Source: Calothrix sp. 336/3 (lineage in GTDB: Bacteria; Cyanobacteriota; Cyanobacteriia; Cyanobacteriales; Nostocaceae). Taken from it: a stretch of 64,000 nucleotides of DNA. Numbering within the stretch: the stretch's first letter is position 1; each line of letters begins with the position of its first letter. The notes under the pieces are model-generated. The model was not told where the DNA came from. It did not search any database and was given only the letters and a program-made list of their open reading frames with translations. The position numbers and the translations under genes were made by a program. The stretch covers positions 3,946,700 to 4,010,699 of the forward strand of contig NZ_CP011382.1 of assembly GCF_000734895.2 (NCBI RefSeq). Reading direction: 5' to 3'. Positions 28,111 to 36,852 of this stretch are shown here, one piece after another.

Positions 28111-28475
28111 AGATATAATTTCTCTTATTTTTTAATCTAATTTTTTATGGCAATGCCGATGTGAATACAAGGGAAAATTTTTCTAGCATCCAGATTAGTG
28201 ATATTTTAACATTACTTGACAGTTAAATGCAGAGATTCAACCTCAGAATTATGTTTCATAAATAACAGAATTCCTGTTTATATTACCTTGTGTAAATATG
28301 AACAAATAATAAAAATCTTGCTGATACCAAAATTGCGATCGCCAGGAACTCTATGAGAAAACCTACCCATGATAAATAATTTTATATAGCGAAAGATATT
28401 TCGTTTCACTGCGTAAATCCTCGTCCGGCATTTTTACTATCCACTCTCCCTATTTAATCGCAGGGAACGAAAATT
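28111..28475. other. Divergent intergenic region, Uma2 / Tyr-Arg-rich protein
   Basis: 365 bp of AT-rich DNA without a supported gene; one HIP1-like core lies near 28335. It contains the upstream regions of both neighbours. Confidence 0.35.
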
Positions 28476-28901
28476 ATGTCTAAACAAACCTTTTGGAATT
28501 TCGTCATTGGTGCGATCGCCCTACCTCTCAGTGTTGGCTGTGATACAGTTTTGGCATCTGTCAAGCAGGAAACTCCCCAACAAGCGGCTTCTGTCGTCTC
28601 TTTAGAATCAGCACAAGTTAATACAGACAAGCTACAACCGTCGGAAACACCAGAATTATACGCCCAACATTACTACCGTCGGGGTTATTATCGACGTGGT
28701 TGCCCTACCATCAACAACTATTACTATGGTGGTTATCGCTCCCGTCACCGTCGTCGCTACAACCGTAGCTACTATGGCAACCATTACTACCGACCACGCT
28801 ACAGAAGACACCATAACAGCTACTATAGAAACCGCTACTATGACGGCTATCGCTACAATCGTCATGGACGCTATAACGACAATTACAACAACAATTACTA
28901 A
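28476..28901 (+). CDS. Small exported Tyr/Arg/Asn-rich protein
   Basis: 141 residues. Residues 1-28 look like a signal peptide (FVIGAIALPLSVGC...VLA), with a Cys at 22 that could be a lipobox cysteine (SVGC). The middle is acidic-polar. From residue 65 to the end it is a low-complexity stretch of Tyr, Arg, His, Asn and Gly (for example YYRRGYYRRG). The purine-rich GCAGGGAACGAAAATT precedes the ATG. The function is unknown; the composition suggests binding of polyanions or of a polysaccharide sheath. A terminator follows 12 bp after the stop. Confidence 0.75.
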   Translation: MSKQTFWNFVIGAIALPLSVGCDTVLASVKQETPQQAASVVSLESAQVNTDKLQPSETPELYAQHYYRRGYYRRGCPTINNYYYGGYRSRHRRRYNRSYYGNHYYRPRYRRHHNSYYRNRYYDGYRYNRHGRYNDNYNNNY

Positions 28902-28912
28902 GACAGAATAAG

Positions 28913-28941
28913 TGGGGTGAATGAATTATTACCCCATTTTC
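28913..28941 (+). terminator. Terminator after the Tyr/Arg-rich protein gene
   Basis: TGGGGT (28913-28918) pairs with ACCCCA (28931-28936), followed by TTTTC. The loop is 12 bases. Confidence 0.65.
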
Positions 28942-29640
28942 TTATCTAGTGAGTTGTATCAACCAAAAAGCCAGGGATGCACTACCTAGGGGTACTGTTA
29001 AATTATCAATACCCAGAAAAGACACTGTTTCTAAAAAAGTGGCAGCGATCGCCACTATCAAGGACACCACCCAAGTCTGCCAAATGTTGCCTTGAACACC
29101 AACAAAAATTAAACTACAGATAATAAAACTTACTAAAACCATTGTCAGGGAACCTTCCCAGCTTTTATTGCCGCCAAAAAGTTGGTATTTATGTTTACCT
29201 AATTTTTGTCCAATTAATGCAGCCATTCCGTCGCCCCAAGCCATTACTAGAATACCTAAAGCTGCATACTGGGGTTGTTGAAGATACCAAAAACAAGCCA
29301 CTAACACACCAATACTCACAGCATAGAAGAAAGTACCTAAGCTTCGCCTGCCGACGCTGTTGATAGGAAGCAAGGGAAAACGATAGGATAGGAGGGTGAC
29401 AACACCAGCTAGAACTGAAGCTGCAATTCCTACATAGGCGGGAATGTCTAACCACCAAGCGATTAAAATCACATTGCCAGTACCGATGTGGACAATCTTC
29501 CGCAAAATTTCCGGTTCAGCTTTGGCAAAATGACTCGCTATCCATGTAACAAGCAGAACTAGAGCAACCCAAGCAGCAGCGATCGCAATTTGCCACCAGA
29601 CTGAAGAAATAGACTCTAACACGGGATGTAGACTCAGCAA
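28942..29640 (-). CDS. Polyprenol/phytol kinase-like membrane protein (DGK1/SEC59/VTE5 family)
   Basis: 232 residues with about six to seven membrane helices. The family core is EILRKIVHIGTGN near 44-56, then WGDGMAALIGQKLGKHKY near 134-151 and FGGNKSWEGSLTMVL. Relatives are CDP-diacylglycerol synthases and the CTP-dependent phytol kinase VTE5, which recycles phytol from chlorophyll for tocopherol synthesis. In cyanobacteria the phytol kinase role is the best guess; polyprenol or diacylglycerol kinase activity is possible. It is divergent from yidD (gap about 58 bp). Confidence 0.85.
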   Translation of the reverse strand: MLSLHPVLESISSVWWQIAIAAAWVALVLLVTWIASHFAKAEPEILRKIVHIGTGNVILIAWWLDIPAYVGIAASVLAGVVTLLSYRFPLLPINSVGRRSLGTFFYAVSIGVLVACFWYLQQPQYAALGILVMAWGDGMAALIGQKLGKHKYQLFGGNKSWEGSLTMVLVSFIICSLIFVGVQGNIWQTWVVSLIVAIAATFLETVSFLGIDNLTVPLGSASLAFWLIQLTR

Positions 29641-29698
29641 TGGTAAAACTTAGTGATAGTAGAGGTTTGTTATCACTTTATTAGATTTTTGCTCCCCT

Positions 29699-29965
29699 AT
29701 GATGAAGTTATTTTTCATTACTCTAATTAAGATATATCGTCTAGCCATATCTCCCTTGTTTCCCCCTACCTGTCGCTTTCAACCCACTTGTTCAATGTAT
29801 GCAATCCAGGCGATCGACAAGTTCGGAGTCTGGAAAGGTAGTTACTTAGCAGCACGTCGCATTTTACGCTGTCACCCCTTCCATCCGGGTGGTTATGATC
29901 CTGTTCCCGAAGTCTGGGGAAATGCTCCCGATTCACACTGTTGTGAACATGAACATAAAGAGTAG
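29699..29965 (+). CDS. yidD: Membrane protein insertion efficiency factor YidD
   Basis: 88 residues. The conserved core is YRLAISPLFPPTCRFQPTCS with the paired Cys, followed by YAIQAIDKFGVWKGSYLAARRILRCHPFHPGGYDPVP. YidD helps YidC insert proteins in the inner membrane. Two tandem ATG codons (29699 and 29702) are possible starts. Unlike many bacteria, no rpmH, rnpA or yidC is adjacent. Confidence 0.93.
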   Translation: MMKLFFITLIKIYRLAISPLFPPTCRFQPTCSMYAIQAIDKFGVWKGSYLAARRILRCHPFHPGGYDPVPEVWGNAPDSHCCEHEHKE

Positions 29966-30325
29966 AGATGTTTGCTTGTTCCTTTTTCCTTCTCTATGGT
30001 AAATTTTCCAATTTTTTTAATGGCATAAAAGTTCTGTGTTGTGCAGAATACATGGTGATACTAGATACCAAGTTAAAATATTTCGAGACTAGATAATTGC
30101 TCAAGCTGTTTTACGTAATTTGTGATTTCTCTTGTGTATTCACAAATATCCGATAAGCACTAAGCCTATCAATGGTTTCCATAGGAATAATTCATTTTTA
30201 TAGTGAATTTTTCCCACTTATTCGTACAATTCAAAACTCCCTAATTTAATTTCTCAAAATATAGGGAACATATTTTCTTGGAAAGTATCAATAAATTCAA
30301 TTTTTTGCAAAACAGAGGGAAAAAT
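29966..30325. other. Gene-free upstream region of the SH3b protein
   Basis: 360 bp without a supported gene. AT-rich, no repeats or RNA genes seen; the SH3b gene promoter should lie here. Confidence 0.35.
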
Positions 30326-30958
30326 ATGACTTTCACCGGTGGAAAAGTAATTGCAATTGGTAAACTCAAGAGTCCCAGTGCAGCGATTAAAGTAAAAATT
30401 CGTCAAACACCCAAGCGAGTTGGTGACAGTATTAATAGTCCTAATAGTAATATTTTGGCAGAAGTTGTCTCTGGAACCCAGGTGAAGGTTCTAGAAAAAG
30501 GAACAGGTGATGCAGTTTCGGGAAGTACTACCTGGTACAAAGTAGTTTATGAAGCTCCTCAACCAGATATTGTTGGTTGGGTACACAGCAGCGTGATTGA
30601 CCTATCATCCGTAGTTAATCCTACAGACCCTGGCAATAATCCTCCTGAAAAAGATACCTTACTACGCTTTAAAACCAATACTGGCATGGAAGTCAGAATT
30701 TTTACTAAGGGTGGACAATCTTATATGAATGTCTTTAATAAGCCCAAAAATGTCACAGAATTAAGTGGAGCATTAGCTGTCAGAGAAAGAGATACTACAA
30801 CTCGCAGAATTACCTATCGAGCCAATAATAAGCAATATACCTACACTGTGGTGTTTATTCCTTCTGGTGATGTTTCTTTAACCATCCGTGAACTAGATGG
30901 TGATTTAGTTGCATCAGAAAGAGGTGTGGGACCAACTGGTAATGAATGGGCTGCTTAA
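30326..30958 (+). CDS. Bacterial SH3-domain protein
   Basis: 210 residues. I chose ATG 30326 (MTFTGGKVIA), which has AGAGGGA six bases upstream; the frame is open further upstream without a good start. An SH3b domain runs from about 15 to 95 (KIRQTPKRVGD...EVVSGTQVKVLEKG...WYKVVY...GWVHSSVIDL). The second half (110-205) is beta-rich and unknown. No signal peptide is visible, so it is likely cytosolic. A terminator follows. The role is unknown. Confidence 0.75.
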   Translation: MTFTGGKVIAIGKLKSPSAAIKVKIRQTPKRVGDSINSPNSNILAEVVSGTQVKVLEKGTGDAVSGSTTWYKVVYEAPQPDIVGWVHSSVIDLSSVVNPTDPGNNPPEKDTLLRFKTNTGMEVRIFTKGGQSYMNVFNKPKNVTELSGALAVRERDTTTRRITYRANNKQYTYTVVFIPSGDVSLTIRELDGDLVASERGVGPTGNEWAA

Positions 30959-30986
30959 TTAATTAATTAACTAAAATATTCTGATA

Positions 30987-31015
30987 GGAGGCGTTCCATG
31001 AGAGCGTCTCTTTTA
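30987..31015 (+). terminator. Terminator after the SH3b gene
   Basis: GAGGCG pairs with CGTCTC (one G-T pair) followed by TTTTATG. It lies about 30 bp after the stop, behind four tandem copies of TTAA. Confidence 0.6.
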
Positions 31016-31089
31016 TGTTTGAAATAAATTTGCGATCGCCAAGTTTTGCACTTATCCTGTAAACATTTCCGTTTGTGGTGTGAGTGTAA

Positions 31090-31794
31090 ATGCGACCTTA
31101 TCATACAATCCCAATTCATGAATGTGGTGAACCGTTAGTTGCTATACCTTTAGAACTGTTTGCAGTCGAATCTCCCCATCCCTACGAGAAATTGTCAGCA
31201 CCCTATGGTGAGCATTCTCCCTACTTTTTGCGGCAAACTGTAGTGGAAAAATTAGTCACTGCTCAAAATTGTCTGCAAATGTTTCGTCCTGACTGGACTA
31301 TTCAAGTTTTTGATGCCTATCGTCCCGTTGCTGTGCAAAAATTTATGGTAAATCATGCTTTTGCTGAAGCTGTGCGAGAGCGGGGATGGGAAAATATGGA
31401 GTTATCGGAGGTTCAATTAGAGGCAATTTGGTCAGCAGTTTATGACATTTGGGCAGAACCAAGTCTAGATATGAGGACTCCCCCACCCCATAGTACAGGT
31501 GCAGCAGTTGATGTCACCTTAGTTGATGAAATGGGGAGAATTATCGATATGGGTTCGGTAATAGATGAAATGTCAGAGCGATCGCTACCAGACTATTACC
31601 TCAATCATTCCCATCCCCAAGCTGAGATTTTCCATCAACATCGTACCCTTCTGCGTGACATCATGGAAAAGTCTGGTTTCCAGCGTAATCCTAAGGAATG
31701 GTGGCATTTTTCCTACGGTGATCAAATGTGGGCATGGTTAAATAGTCAAAGAAATTCCCAGGATAGTTTCATTGCCCAGTATGGCAGGTTGTGA
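31090..31794 (+). CDS. D-alanyl-D-alanine dipeptidase (VanX/DdpX family)
   Basis: 234 residues. The zinc ligands and catalytic residues are all present: H134-S-T-G-A-A-V-D141 (SxHxxGxAxD type), Glu203 and His206 in EWWHF, and Arg78 in FDAYRP. The enzyme cuts D-Ala-D-Ala. In VanX-type vancomycin resistance it lowers D-Ala-D-Ala, but free-standing homologues in bacteria such as DdpX recycle cell-wall D-Ala dipeptide. No vanH, vanA or vanR/S gene is adjacent, so recycling is the better reading. No signal peptide is present. Confidence 0.9.
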   Translation: MRPYHTIPIHECGEPLVAIPLELFAVESPHPYEKLSAPYGEHSPYFLRQTVVEKLVTAQNCLQMFRPDWTIQVFDAYRPVAVQKFMVNHAFAEAVRERGWENMELSEVQLEAIWSAVYDIWAEPSLDMRTPPPHSTGAAVDVTLVDEMGRIIDMGSVIDEMSERSLPDYYLNHSHPQAEIFHQHRTLLRDIMEKSGFQRNPKEWWHFSYGDQMWAWLNSQRNSQDSFIAQYGRL

Positions 31795-31861
31795 TGATTT
31801 GGGTCAGGGGTGAGAGAAAATATCCTTATCCCTTTCTTTTGCTCCTGCTTTTCTCTGGAAT

Positions 31862-32335
31862 TCAGACATCATCGGGGTTTAAAAACATCATTGTCCATGT
31901 GGTATACGTACCGATGGGACTCCAAAGTAAGTAGGGTAGGAGTAAAATTGTTGCCCAAGAGGAGAAGCGATAGACCGCGATCGCCAGGAATAAAGCAACA
32001 AAAAAACCCGTTCCACCAATAATTGTCCCCACCTGTAAACTACGTAATTTGCACATCAAAGATGTATAAGATATTGTAGCGATTTCCAATAATAAGTAAA
32101 CTCCCATAATCAACCAAGTGGTAGTGGTTCCAGGGTTTCCTTCCCAGATAATATAGGCAGACCAAGCTAGACAAATAAAAATAAATGTCCAGATGAGGGG
32201 AATTGCTCCTTCAAAAGTCAACCATTGAGGACGTTTGAGTCGATTAAACCACTGGCGATCGCTCGGACTTAACCAACTACCACCCATCGCTATTAAAATC
32301 GCCACACCACCAATTACCATCCAAGATTTAATCAT
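31862..32335 (-). CDS. tspO: TspO/MBR tryptophan-rich sensory protein
   Basis: 157 residues with five membrane helices and many Trp residues. The family pattern WFNRLKRPQWLTFEGAIPLIWTFIF near 28-52 (with the P-x-W pair) is clear. TspO proteins bind porphyrins and cholesterol-like ligands and help regulate tetrapyrrole levels or stress responses. The N-terminus MIKSWMVIGG is the natural start. It is convergent with the dipeptidase gene. Confidence 0.88.
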   Translation of the reverse strand: MIKSWMVIGGVAILIAMGGSWLSPSDRQWFNRLKRPQWLTFEGAIPLIWTFIFICLAWSAYIIWEGNPGTTTTWLIMGVYLLLEIATISYTSLMCKLRSLQVGTIIGGTGFFVALFLAIAVYRFSSWATILLLPYLLWSPIGTYTTWTMMFLNPDDV

Positions 32336-32668
32336 AATTAATTAATCGAAATTTATGAATCATGATGCATTTATAGATTCATCAATAAATACTTGATTGC
32401 CATATGAGACCTCTTGCAAAAATAGGTTTTTGACTGTTTTACAAGCTCGAAAATACTTCACTGTCCAGGAAGGTTTAATTCGGAATAAATCAATAACCCT
32501 TTCCCCTTCCCTAACTTCTGCAAGAGGTCTATTGTGATTTTGATGAGTTCCAGCAATCAATTCATCAATCCTAAGAGAGAAAAAGAAAATAGAAAAGAAA
32601 ATCCCGTGAAGTTATTAATGGGAAATTCCCAGACTCATTTCTGTTATTTCTATTCCTCTCAGCCTATG
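32336..32668. other. Intergenic region carrying an inverted-repeat element
   Basis: 333 bp between tspO and the S9 peptidase gene. The only structured segment is the element at 32407-32530. The rest shows nothing recognisable. Confidence 0.4.
32407..32530. mobile_element. Candidate 124-bp MITE with AGACCTCTTGCA ends
   Basis: AGACCTCTTGCA (32407-32418) is the exact reverse complement of 32519-32530, and the match continues imperfectly for several bases into the element. It has no coding capacity and no clear target duplication. The ends resemble repeats common in cyanobacterial genomes. Confidence 0.55.
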
Positions 32669-34621
32669 TCATTTCACCACACCGGAATGCCCTGTAATTG
32701 TTCCCATCGGTTCAACTCTCCCACCGATATATTTACCGAGAAATGCTTCTGCTTGGGCATAAAAATGTAAACGATTCGCTGGACGAGCAAAACCATGCCC
32801 CTCATCTGTATAAAGTATATATTCTACAGGTTTCTTGGCTTTGCGCATGGCTGCAACAATTTGCTCACTTTCCGCTTGTTTTACCCGTGGATCATTGGCA
32901 CCCTGGGCAATCAGTAAGGGTGCTTTTATTTTATCGACAAAAAATAGAGGAGAGCGAGACTTGAGAAAATCTGCTTCCTTTTCCAAATTACCTACCCGAT
33001 GATAAAACAAAGCTCTTCCTGACTCCCAATAGGGGGGCAGACTTTTGAGTAAAGTTAATAAATTACTTGGTCCAACAATATCTACACCCGCAGCAAACAC
33101 ATCTGGAGTAAAGGTTAATCCCACTAAAGTTGCATAACCACCATAGGAACCTCCCATAATTGCCACTTTTTTACGATTGGCAATCCCTTTACCTACAACC
33201 CAATTGACACCATCAATCAGGTCATTATGCATCTTCCCAGCCCATTCCCGATTCCCTGCATTCAGAAATTTTTTCCCGTAACCTGTAGAACCCCGAAAAT
33301 TCACCTGTAAAACAGCATAACCTCGGTTTGTCAGCCATTGTACCTCTGGGTCATATCCCCAAGTATCCCTTGCCCAAGGACCACCATGCACTAACAATAC
33401 CGTTGGTAAATTTTTTGCCGGAACTCCTGGAGGTGTACTGAGATACCCGTAAATCGTCAAACCATCACGGGATTTATAGGAGATAGGTTGCATTGCTGCT
33501 AACTTTAATCCTTCCAGTTTGGGTTTATTTGTAAATAAAAGTTTACTAATTTTTCTTGTCCGGTCATAGGTGTAATAGTAAACTGGACCATCATCTGTAA
33601 TATAAGCAACTAACCAAGTTTTATCAGCCAAATCACGATCTAAAATTCGGACTTCACCCTTTCTGATTTTTTTGAGACTATCAAAATCAGCAACAATACT
33701 TTTATCTAAAACTTGCCACTGTAATTTATCTCTGTAAAAACTCACTGCTTGAATTTGTCGTTTTACAGGATGAATCATGACTCCACCCACATCATATAGG
33801 GAATCTTGGGCAATGACTTTTTCTTTACCAGTAGCAATATCAACAGCAACTAATCTTGTAGCATTAGCATTTTCGCTACTTCTAATATATAAAGTCTTAC
33901 CATCAGCCGAAAAATCCTCAACACTCCCCTCATCTTCTGGTCCCCATTTACGGATAGTTTTCCAGGGTTTATTCACAGATTCTCGCACAGCTAAAGTGGA
34001 ACCACCATTATTAGTAGAAGCAATGGCAGCCCTAATTTTAAAATTAGCATCGGCAACTACTTGCTCAACATTTCCAGGATTTTTCTCCTCTAGGGTAACT
34101 TTCCCCGTCTTAAGATTAATTTTGTAGGTATCATGCTTTTTGGCATCTTCCTTATTTAAACCGACTAAAATTTCATGGGGAAACTTGCGGTCAATGGCAA
34201 CAATTTCTGCTCTGACACCCTTATATGGAGTTAAGTCTCTAACTTTCTGAGATTTGACATTTACTGCATACAAATGGTAGTTTTCATCTCCATCTGTATC
34301 TTGAGAATAGATAATTTGCTCCGCATTATAACTCCAGAAATAGCTACGAATGCCTCGTTTTTTATCGGCAGTGAGAATCCTATCATCCTTCTGTCCGATA
34401 GTTCGCATCCAGACTTGTAGAATATTATTTTTGTCTGGTGCAATATAGGTCAAATATTTACCATCTGGGGACATTTGAGGATTGGCTTTTTCTGGATTAC
34501 CAAAAAGAATTTCTCGCTTGATTAAGGGTGGTAAATTGGCAAAACTAGGAGATAGAAAAGAGACAAATGTGCTAGGTAGCACAAAGAATAAAATCATGGC
34601 AAAACTTAATTTTCTTTTCAT
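32669..34621 (-). CDS. S9-family prolyl oligopeptidase-like serine peptidase
   Basis: 650 residues. A signal peptide lies at 1-28. An N-terminal beta-propeller with WD/TolB-like repeats (about 40-370) has motifs such as PQMSPDGKYLTYIA. The C-terminal alpha/beta-hydrolase (about 390-640) has nucleophile GGSYGGYATL, Asp in GANDPRVK and His in DEGHGF. It is the acylaminoacyl/dipeptidyl-peptidase type, exported, and cleaves peptides after Pro or similar residues. The tail after the last helix (RVEPMGTITGHSG) is longer than usual. It is convergent with tspO's upstream region. Confidence 0.92.
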   Translation of the reverse strand: MKRKLSFAMILFFVLPSTFVSFLSPSFANLPPLIKREILFGNPEKANPQMSPDGKYLTYIAPDKNNILQVWMRTIGQKDDRILTADKKRGIRSYFWSYNAEQIIYSQDTDGDENYHLYAVNVKSQKVRDLTPYKGVRAEIVAIDRKFPHEILVGLNKEDAKKHDTYKINLKTGKVTLEEKNPGNVEQVVADANFKIRAAIASTNNGGSTLAVRESVNKPWKTIRKWGPEDEGSVEDFSADGKTLYIRSSENANATRLVAVDIATGKEKVIAQDSLYDVGGVMIHPVKRQIQAVSFYRDKLQWQVLDKSIVADFDSLKKIRKGEVRILDRDLADKTWLVAYITDDGPVYYYTYDRTRKISKLLFTNKPKLEGLKLAAMQPISYKSRDGLTIYGYLSTPPGVPAKNLPTVLLVHGGPWARDTWGYDPEVQWLTNRGYAVLQVNFRGSTGYGKKFLNAGNREWAGKMHNDLIDGVNWVVGKGIANRKKVAIMGGSYGGYATLVGLTFTPDVFAAGVDIVGPSNLLTLLKSLPPYWESGRALFYHRVGNLEKEADFLKSRSPLFFVDKIKAPLLIAQGANDPRVKQAESEQIVAAMRKAKKPVEYILYTDEGHGFARPANRLHFYAQAEAFLGKYIGGRVEPMGTITGHSGVVK

Positions 34622-34872
34622 TTTTAAGTCAAGTTATGTAAATTTATCCCTATAGGTATAAGCCCACGCCATATTAGATTTTAAATGAGTGAATACCCAG
34701 AAATACAAATTTAGTAAAAAGTCTAATTTAACTTGATTAACCATAGAAATTTGCCAGACATTACGGCGGAAATAAAGCAACCATACCCTAGGAAAAGCCC
34801 TTCGGGTTCCGGGGGTTCACTCCTGACCGTATTTTCCAATTAAAATGAGATTAACAAGGTGAAGATAGACTT

Positions 34873-36240
34873 ATGACTCCAATCTCTGCCATTGCAGAAA
34901 CCGCCCTGCTTCATAGACAAACCCTACCTGGTATCTTTGGTAAAGAAGCGGTGAGACCAAGTTACGATGGTTTAGGGTTAGCAAATATTGCCGCATTGGT
35001 ACCACAGCTACTGATTCCAGAAGCAGTTACAGCAAATCCTCAGGCAACTTTACCTGCTTTCAATCCCAGCTTACTCGGCATCGATTTAGTCACATCAGCT
35101 TGGCAAAATTGGTTAAATCAATCACCTATTAATCATGTGGTGATGGTATTAATTGATGGGTTAGGTTATGACCAATTACAGACATTAATTGTTACTGAAG
35201 ATGCACCGGGTTTCGTGAATGCGGTAGCCCATCCCCAGGCTTTTTTTATGCCAATCACTTCCGTGTATCCGAGTACAACGGTTACTGCTTTAACCTCCGC
35301 AGCAACGGCGCATCCTCCAGCTAAACATGGCATTGTTGGTACAAATCTGTACTTTTCAGAAATTGGTAGTGTTGTAAATTTAATTCACTTTTGCCCTAGT
35401 GTTGCTCCTACTAGGTCACCATTATTAGATACACAATTAAATCCTGATACTTTAGTGCCTGTTGCCAATATATATCGTACCTTGGAGTCGGCAGGAGTTG
35501 ATGTCAAAATTATCAATTTTCACCAATTCAAACAAACGAGTATCAGTCGTTATACTTGTAGCGGGAGTGCAGCAGGGAAAGAGGGTTTTAGTGGCTATTT
35601 AACCCCAGCAGATGGTTTTGCTCAGGTACGTAATTCTCTACTGGCTAATAGCGATCGCGGTAAAACTTTTACCTACATTTATCTATACCACATAGATAGT
35701 ATTGCCCACCGTCATGGTCCTCTGAGTCCTAGTTATCGGGCAGAAGTGGCGGCGATCGCCTTTGCTTTGGAACGGGAATTATTAAAACCTTTGTCAGGTA
35801 AAAATGATACTGTAATGTTACTCAGTGCTGACCATGGACAACGTTACTGCTACCCAGAAAAAACCATGTGGCTAAACGACCACCCGGAGTTAATGCGGAT
35901 GTTGTTTGTGCCAAGTGCAGGGGAAACTAGGTGTAAATTTTTATACCTTAAGCACGGAAAAGAACAAGCTGCTTTAAATTATATTGAGAAGCATTTACAG
36001 GATAATTTCCTTGCCATTACCAAATCAGAAGCAGTGGAGCTGGGTTTATTTGGTTTACCAGGTGAATCCTTAACAGAAGCAAGTGGCGATCGCATGGGTG
36101 ATATTTTACTTATCCCCAATCACGACTGGATTTGTCGTCATCACCTTCCCAGTGAAGAACCTTCCCCCTATGTTGTCGGAATCCATGGGGGGTTAAGTCG
36201 AGCAGAAATGTTGATACCCTTTTTAGCCTATCGATTTTGA
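34873..36240 (+). CDS. Type I phosphodiesterase/nucleotide pyrophosphatase family protein
   Basis: 455 residues with the alkaline-phosphatase fold. Metal and active-site motifs: LIDGLGYDQL (Asp near 95), the Thr nucleophile in VYPSTTVTA near 137, YHIDSIAHRHG (Asp/His), SADHGQ (Asp-His) and a late HGG in GIHGGLS near 440. It hydrolyses phosphodiester or pyrophosphate bonds in nucleotides or lipids. No signal peptide is visible. It is convergent with the SRPBCC gene, gap 27 bp. Substrate is unknown. Confidence 0.88.
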   Translation: MTPISAIAETALLHRQTLPGIFGKEAVRPSYDGLGLANIAALVPQLLIPEAVTANPQATLPAFNPSLLGIDLVTSAWQNWLNQSPINHVVMVLIDGLGYDQLQTLIVTEDAPGFVNAVAHPQAFFMPITSVYPSTTVTALTSAATAHPPAKHGIVGTNLYFSEIGSVVNLIHFCPSVAPTRSPLLDTQLNPDTLVPVANIYRTLESAGVDVKIINFHQFKQTSISRYTCSGSAAGKEGFSGYLTPADGFAQVRNSLLANSDRGKTFTYIYLYHIDSIAHRHGPLSPSYRAEVAAIAFALERELLKPLSGKNDTVMLLSADHGQRYCYPEKTMWLNDHPELMRMLFVPSAGETRCKFLYLKHGKEQAALNYIEKHLQDNFLAITKSEAVELGLFGLPGESLTEASGDRMGDILLIPNHDWICRHHLPSEEPSPYVVGIHGGLSRAEMLIPFLAYRF

Positions 36241-36267
36241 GACAGGGGATTTTGCTACTAACAGTGA

Positions 36268-36834
36268 CTAAGCTGGTGATGTAGCTAATTGTTGTACCCG
36301 TTGACGAATTGCCAGGAGATTCACCTGTAAATCCTTTGCCAAACGTTTCTCAATCATTCCCACTGGCATAGTTAATTTGGGGTGTACAGTAATTGAATAA
36401 CAGAGTTTTGTTCCTACCAAACAACCTTCTAGTTTCCAGCATCCGTAGAACTCTTTTAAATCTCCCTCAACCATTTGAAAGTTGATTGCTTGGGGAAAAT
36501 TTTCTTCCAAGTCGAGGACAACTCTAGCAGAGAAATTTAATTTCATCAGACGTTGGGAACCTACTTGCTCTAGACGAATACCACCTTCAGGGTGGGGTAA
36601 AAGTTGACTTTTGGCAAGGTTGGGAATAAATTCAGCCAAGGCTTCGTAGTCTGTAATAACTTTCCACACATAGTCTAGGGGGTGGGGAATCTCAATATAA
36701 GCTGTAATTCGACGTCGGCGATCGCCAGTTTTTTCAACTTCGACTTCAACAGCTTGTAAATCACTAGAATTGATTTCCCCATCGGATTCTAGGGTAATAT
36801 CTGCAATTTCCGATATATATTGTTGCTCACTCAC
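36268..36834 (-). CDS. SRPBCC (START-like polyketide cyclase/lipid transport) protein
   Basis: 188 residues. A charged N-terminal tail (1-38) precedes a START-like domain with RRRITAYIEIPHPLDYVWKVITDYEAL at 38-67 and the long C-terminal helix. This fold makes a hydrophobic pocket for lipids, pigments or other ligands; cyanobacterial members are often linked to pigment or carotenoid metabolism but no specific role can be read. It lies 18 bp downstream of the kinase-like gene on the same strand, so an operon is likely. Confidence 0.82.
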   Translation of the reverse strand: MSEQQYISEIADITLESDGEINSSDLQAVEVEVEKTGDRRRRITAYIEIPHPLDYVWKVITDYEALAEFIPNLAKSQLLPHPEGGIRLEQVGSQRLMKLNFSARVVLDLEENFPQAINFQMVEGDLKEFYGCWKLEGCLVGTKLCYSITVHPKLTMPVGMIEKRLAKDLQVNLLAIRQRVQQLATSPA

Positions 36835-36852
36835 AGTTCACATTTCCCAATT

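Noticed and set aside
28656..28911. Long ORFs in other frames over the Tyr/Arg-rich gene
   Set aside because: They are frame shadows of a low-complexity sequence; valine/alanine/isoleucine/threonine-rich translations arise from the TAY/CGN codon pattern.
31090..31794. Vancomycin-resistance cassette
   Set aside because: Only a VanX-type dipeptidase is present, with no VanA/B ligase, VanH or two-component genes.
32534..32964. Plus-strand ORFs opposite the S9 peptidase end
   Set aside because: They overlap the peptidase gene on the other strand and have no support.
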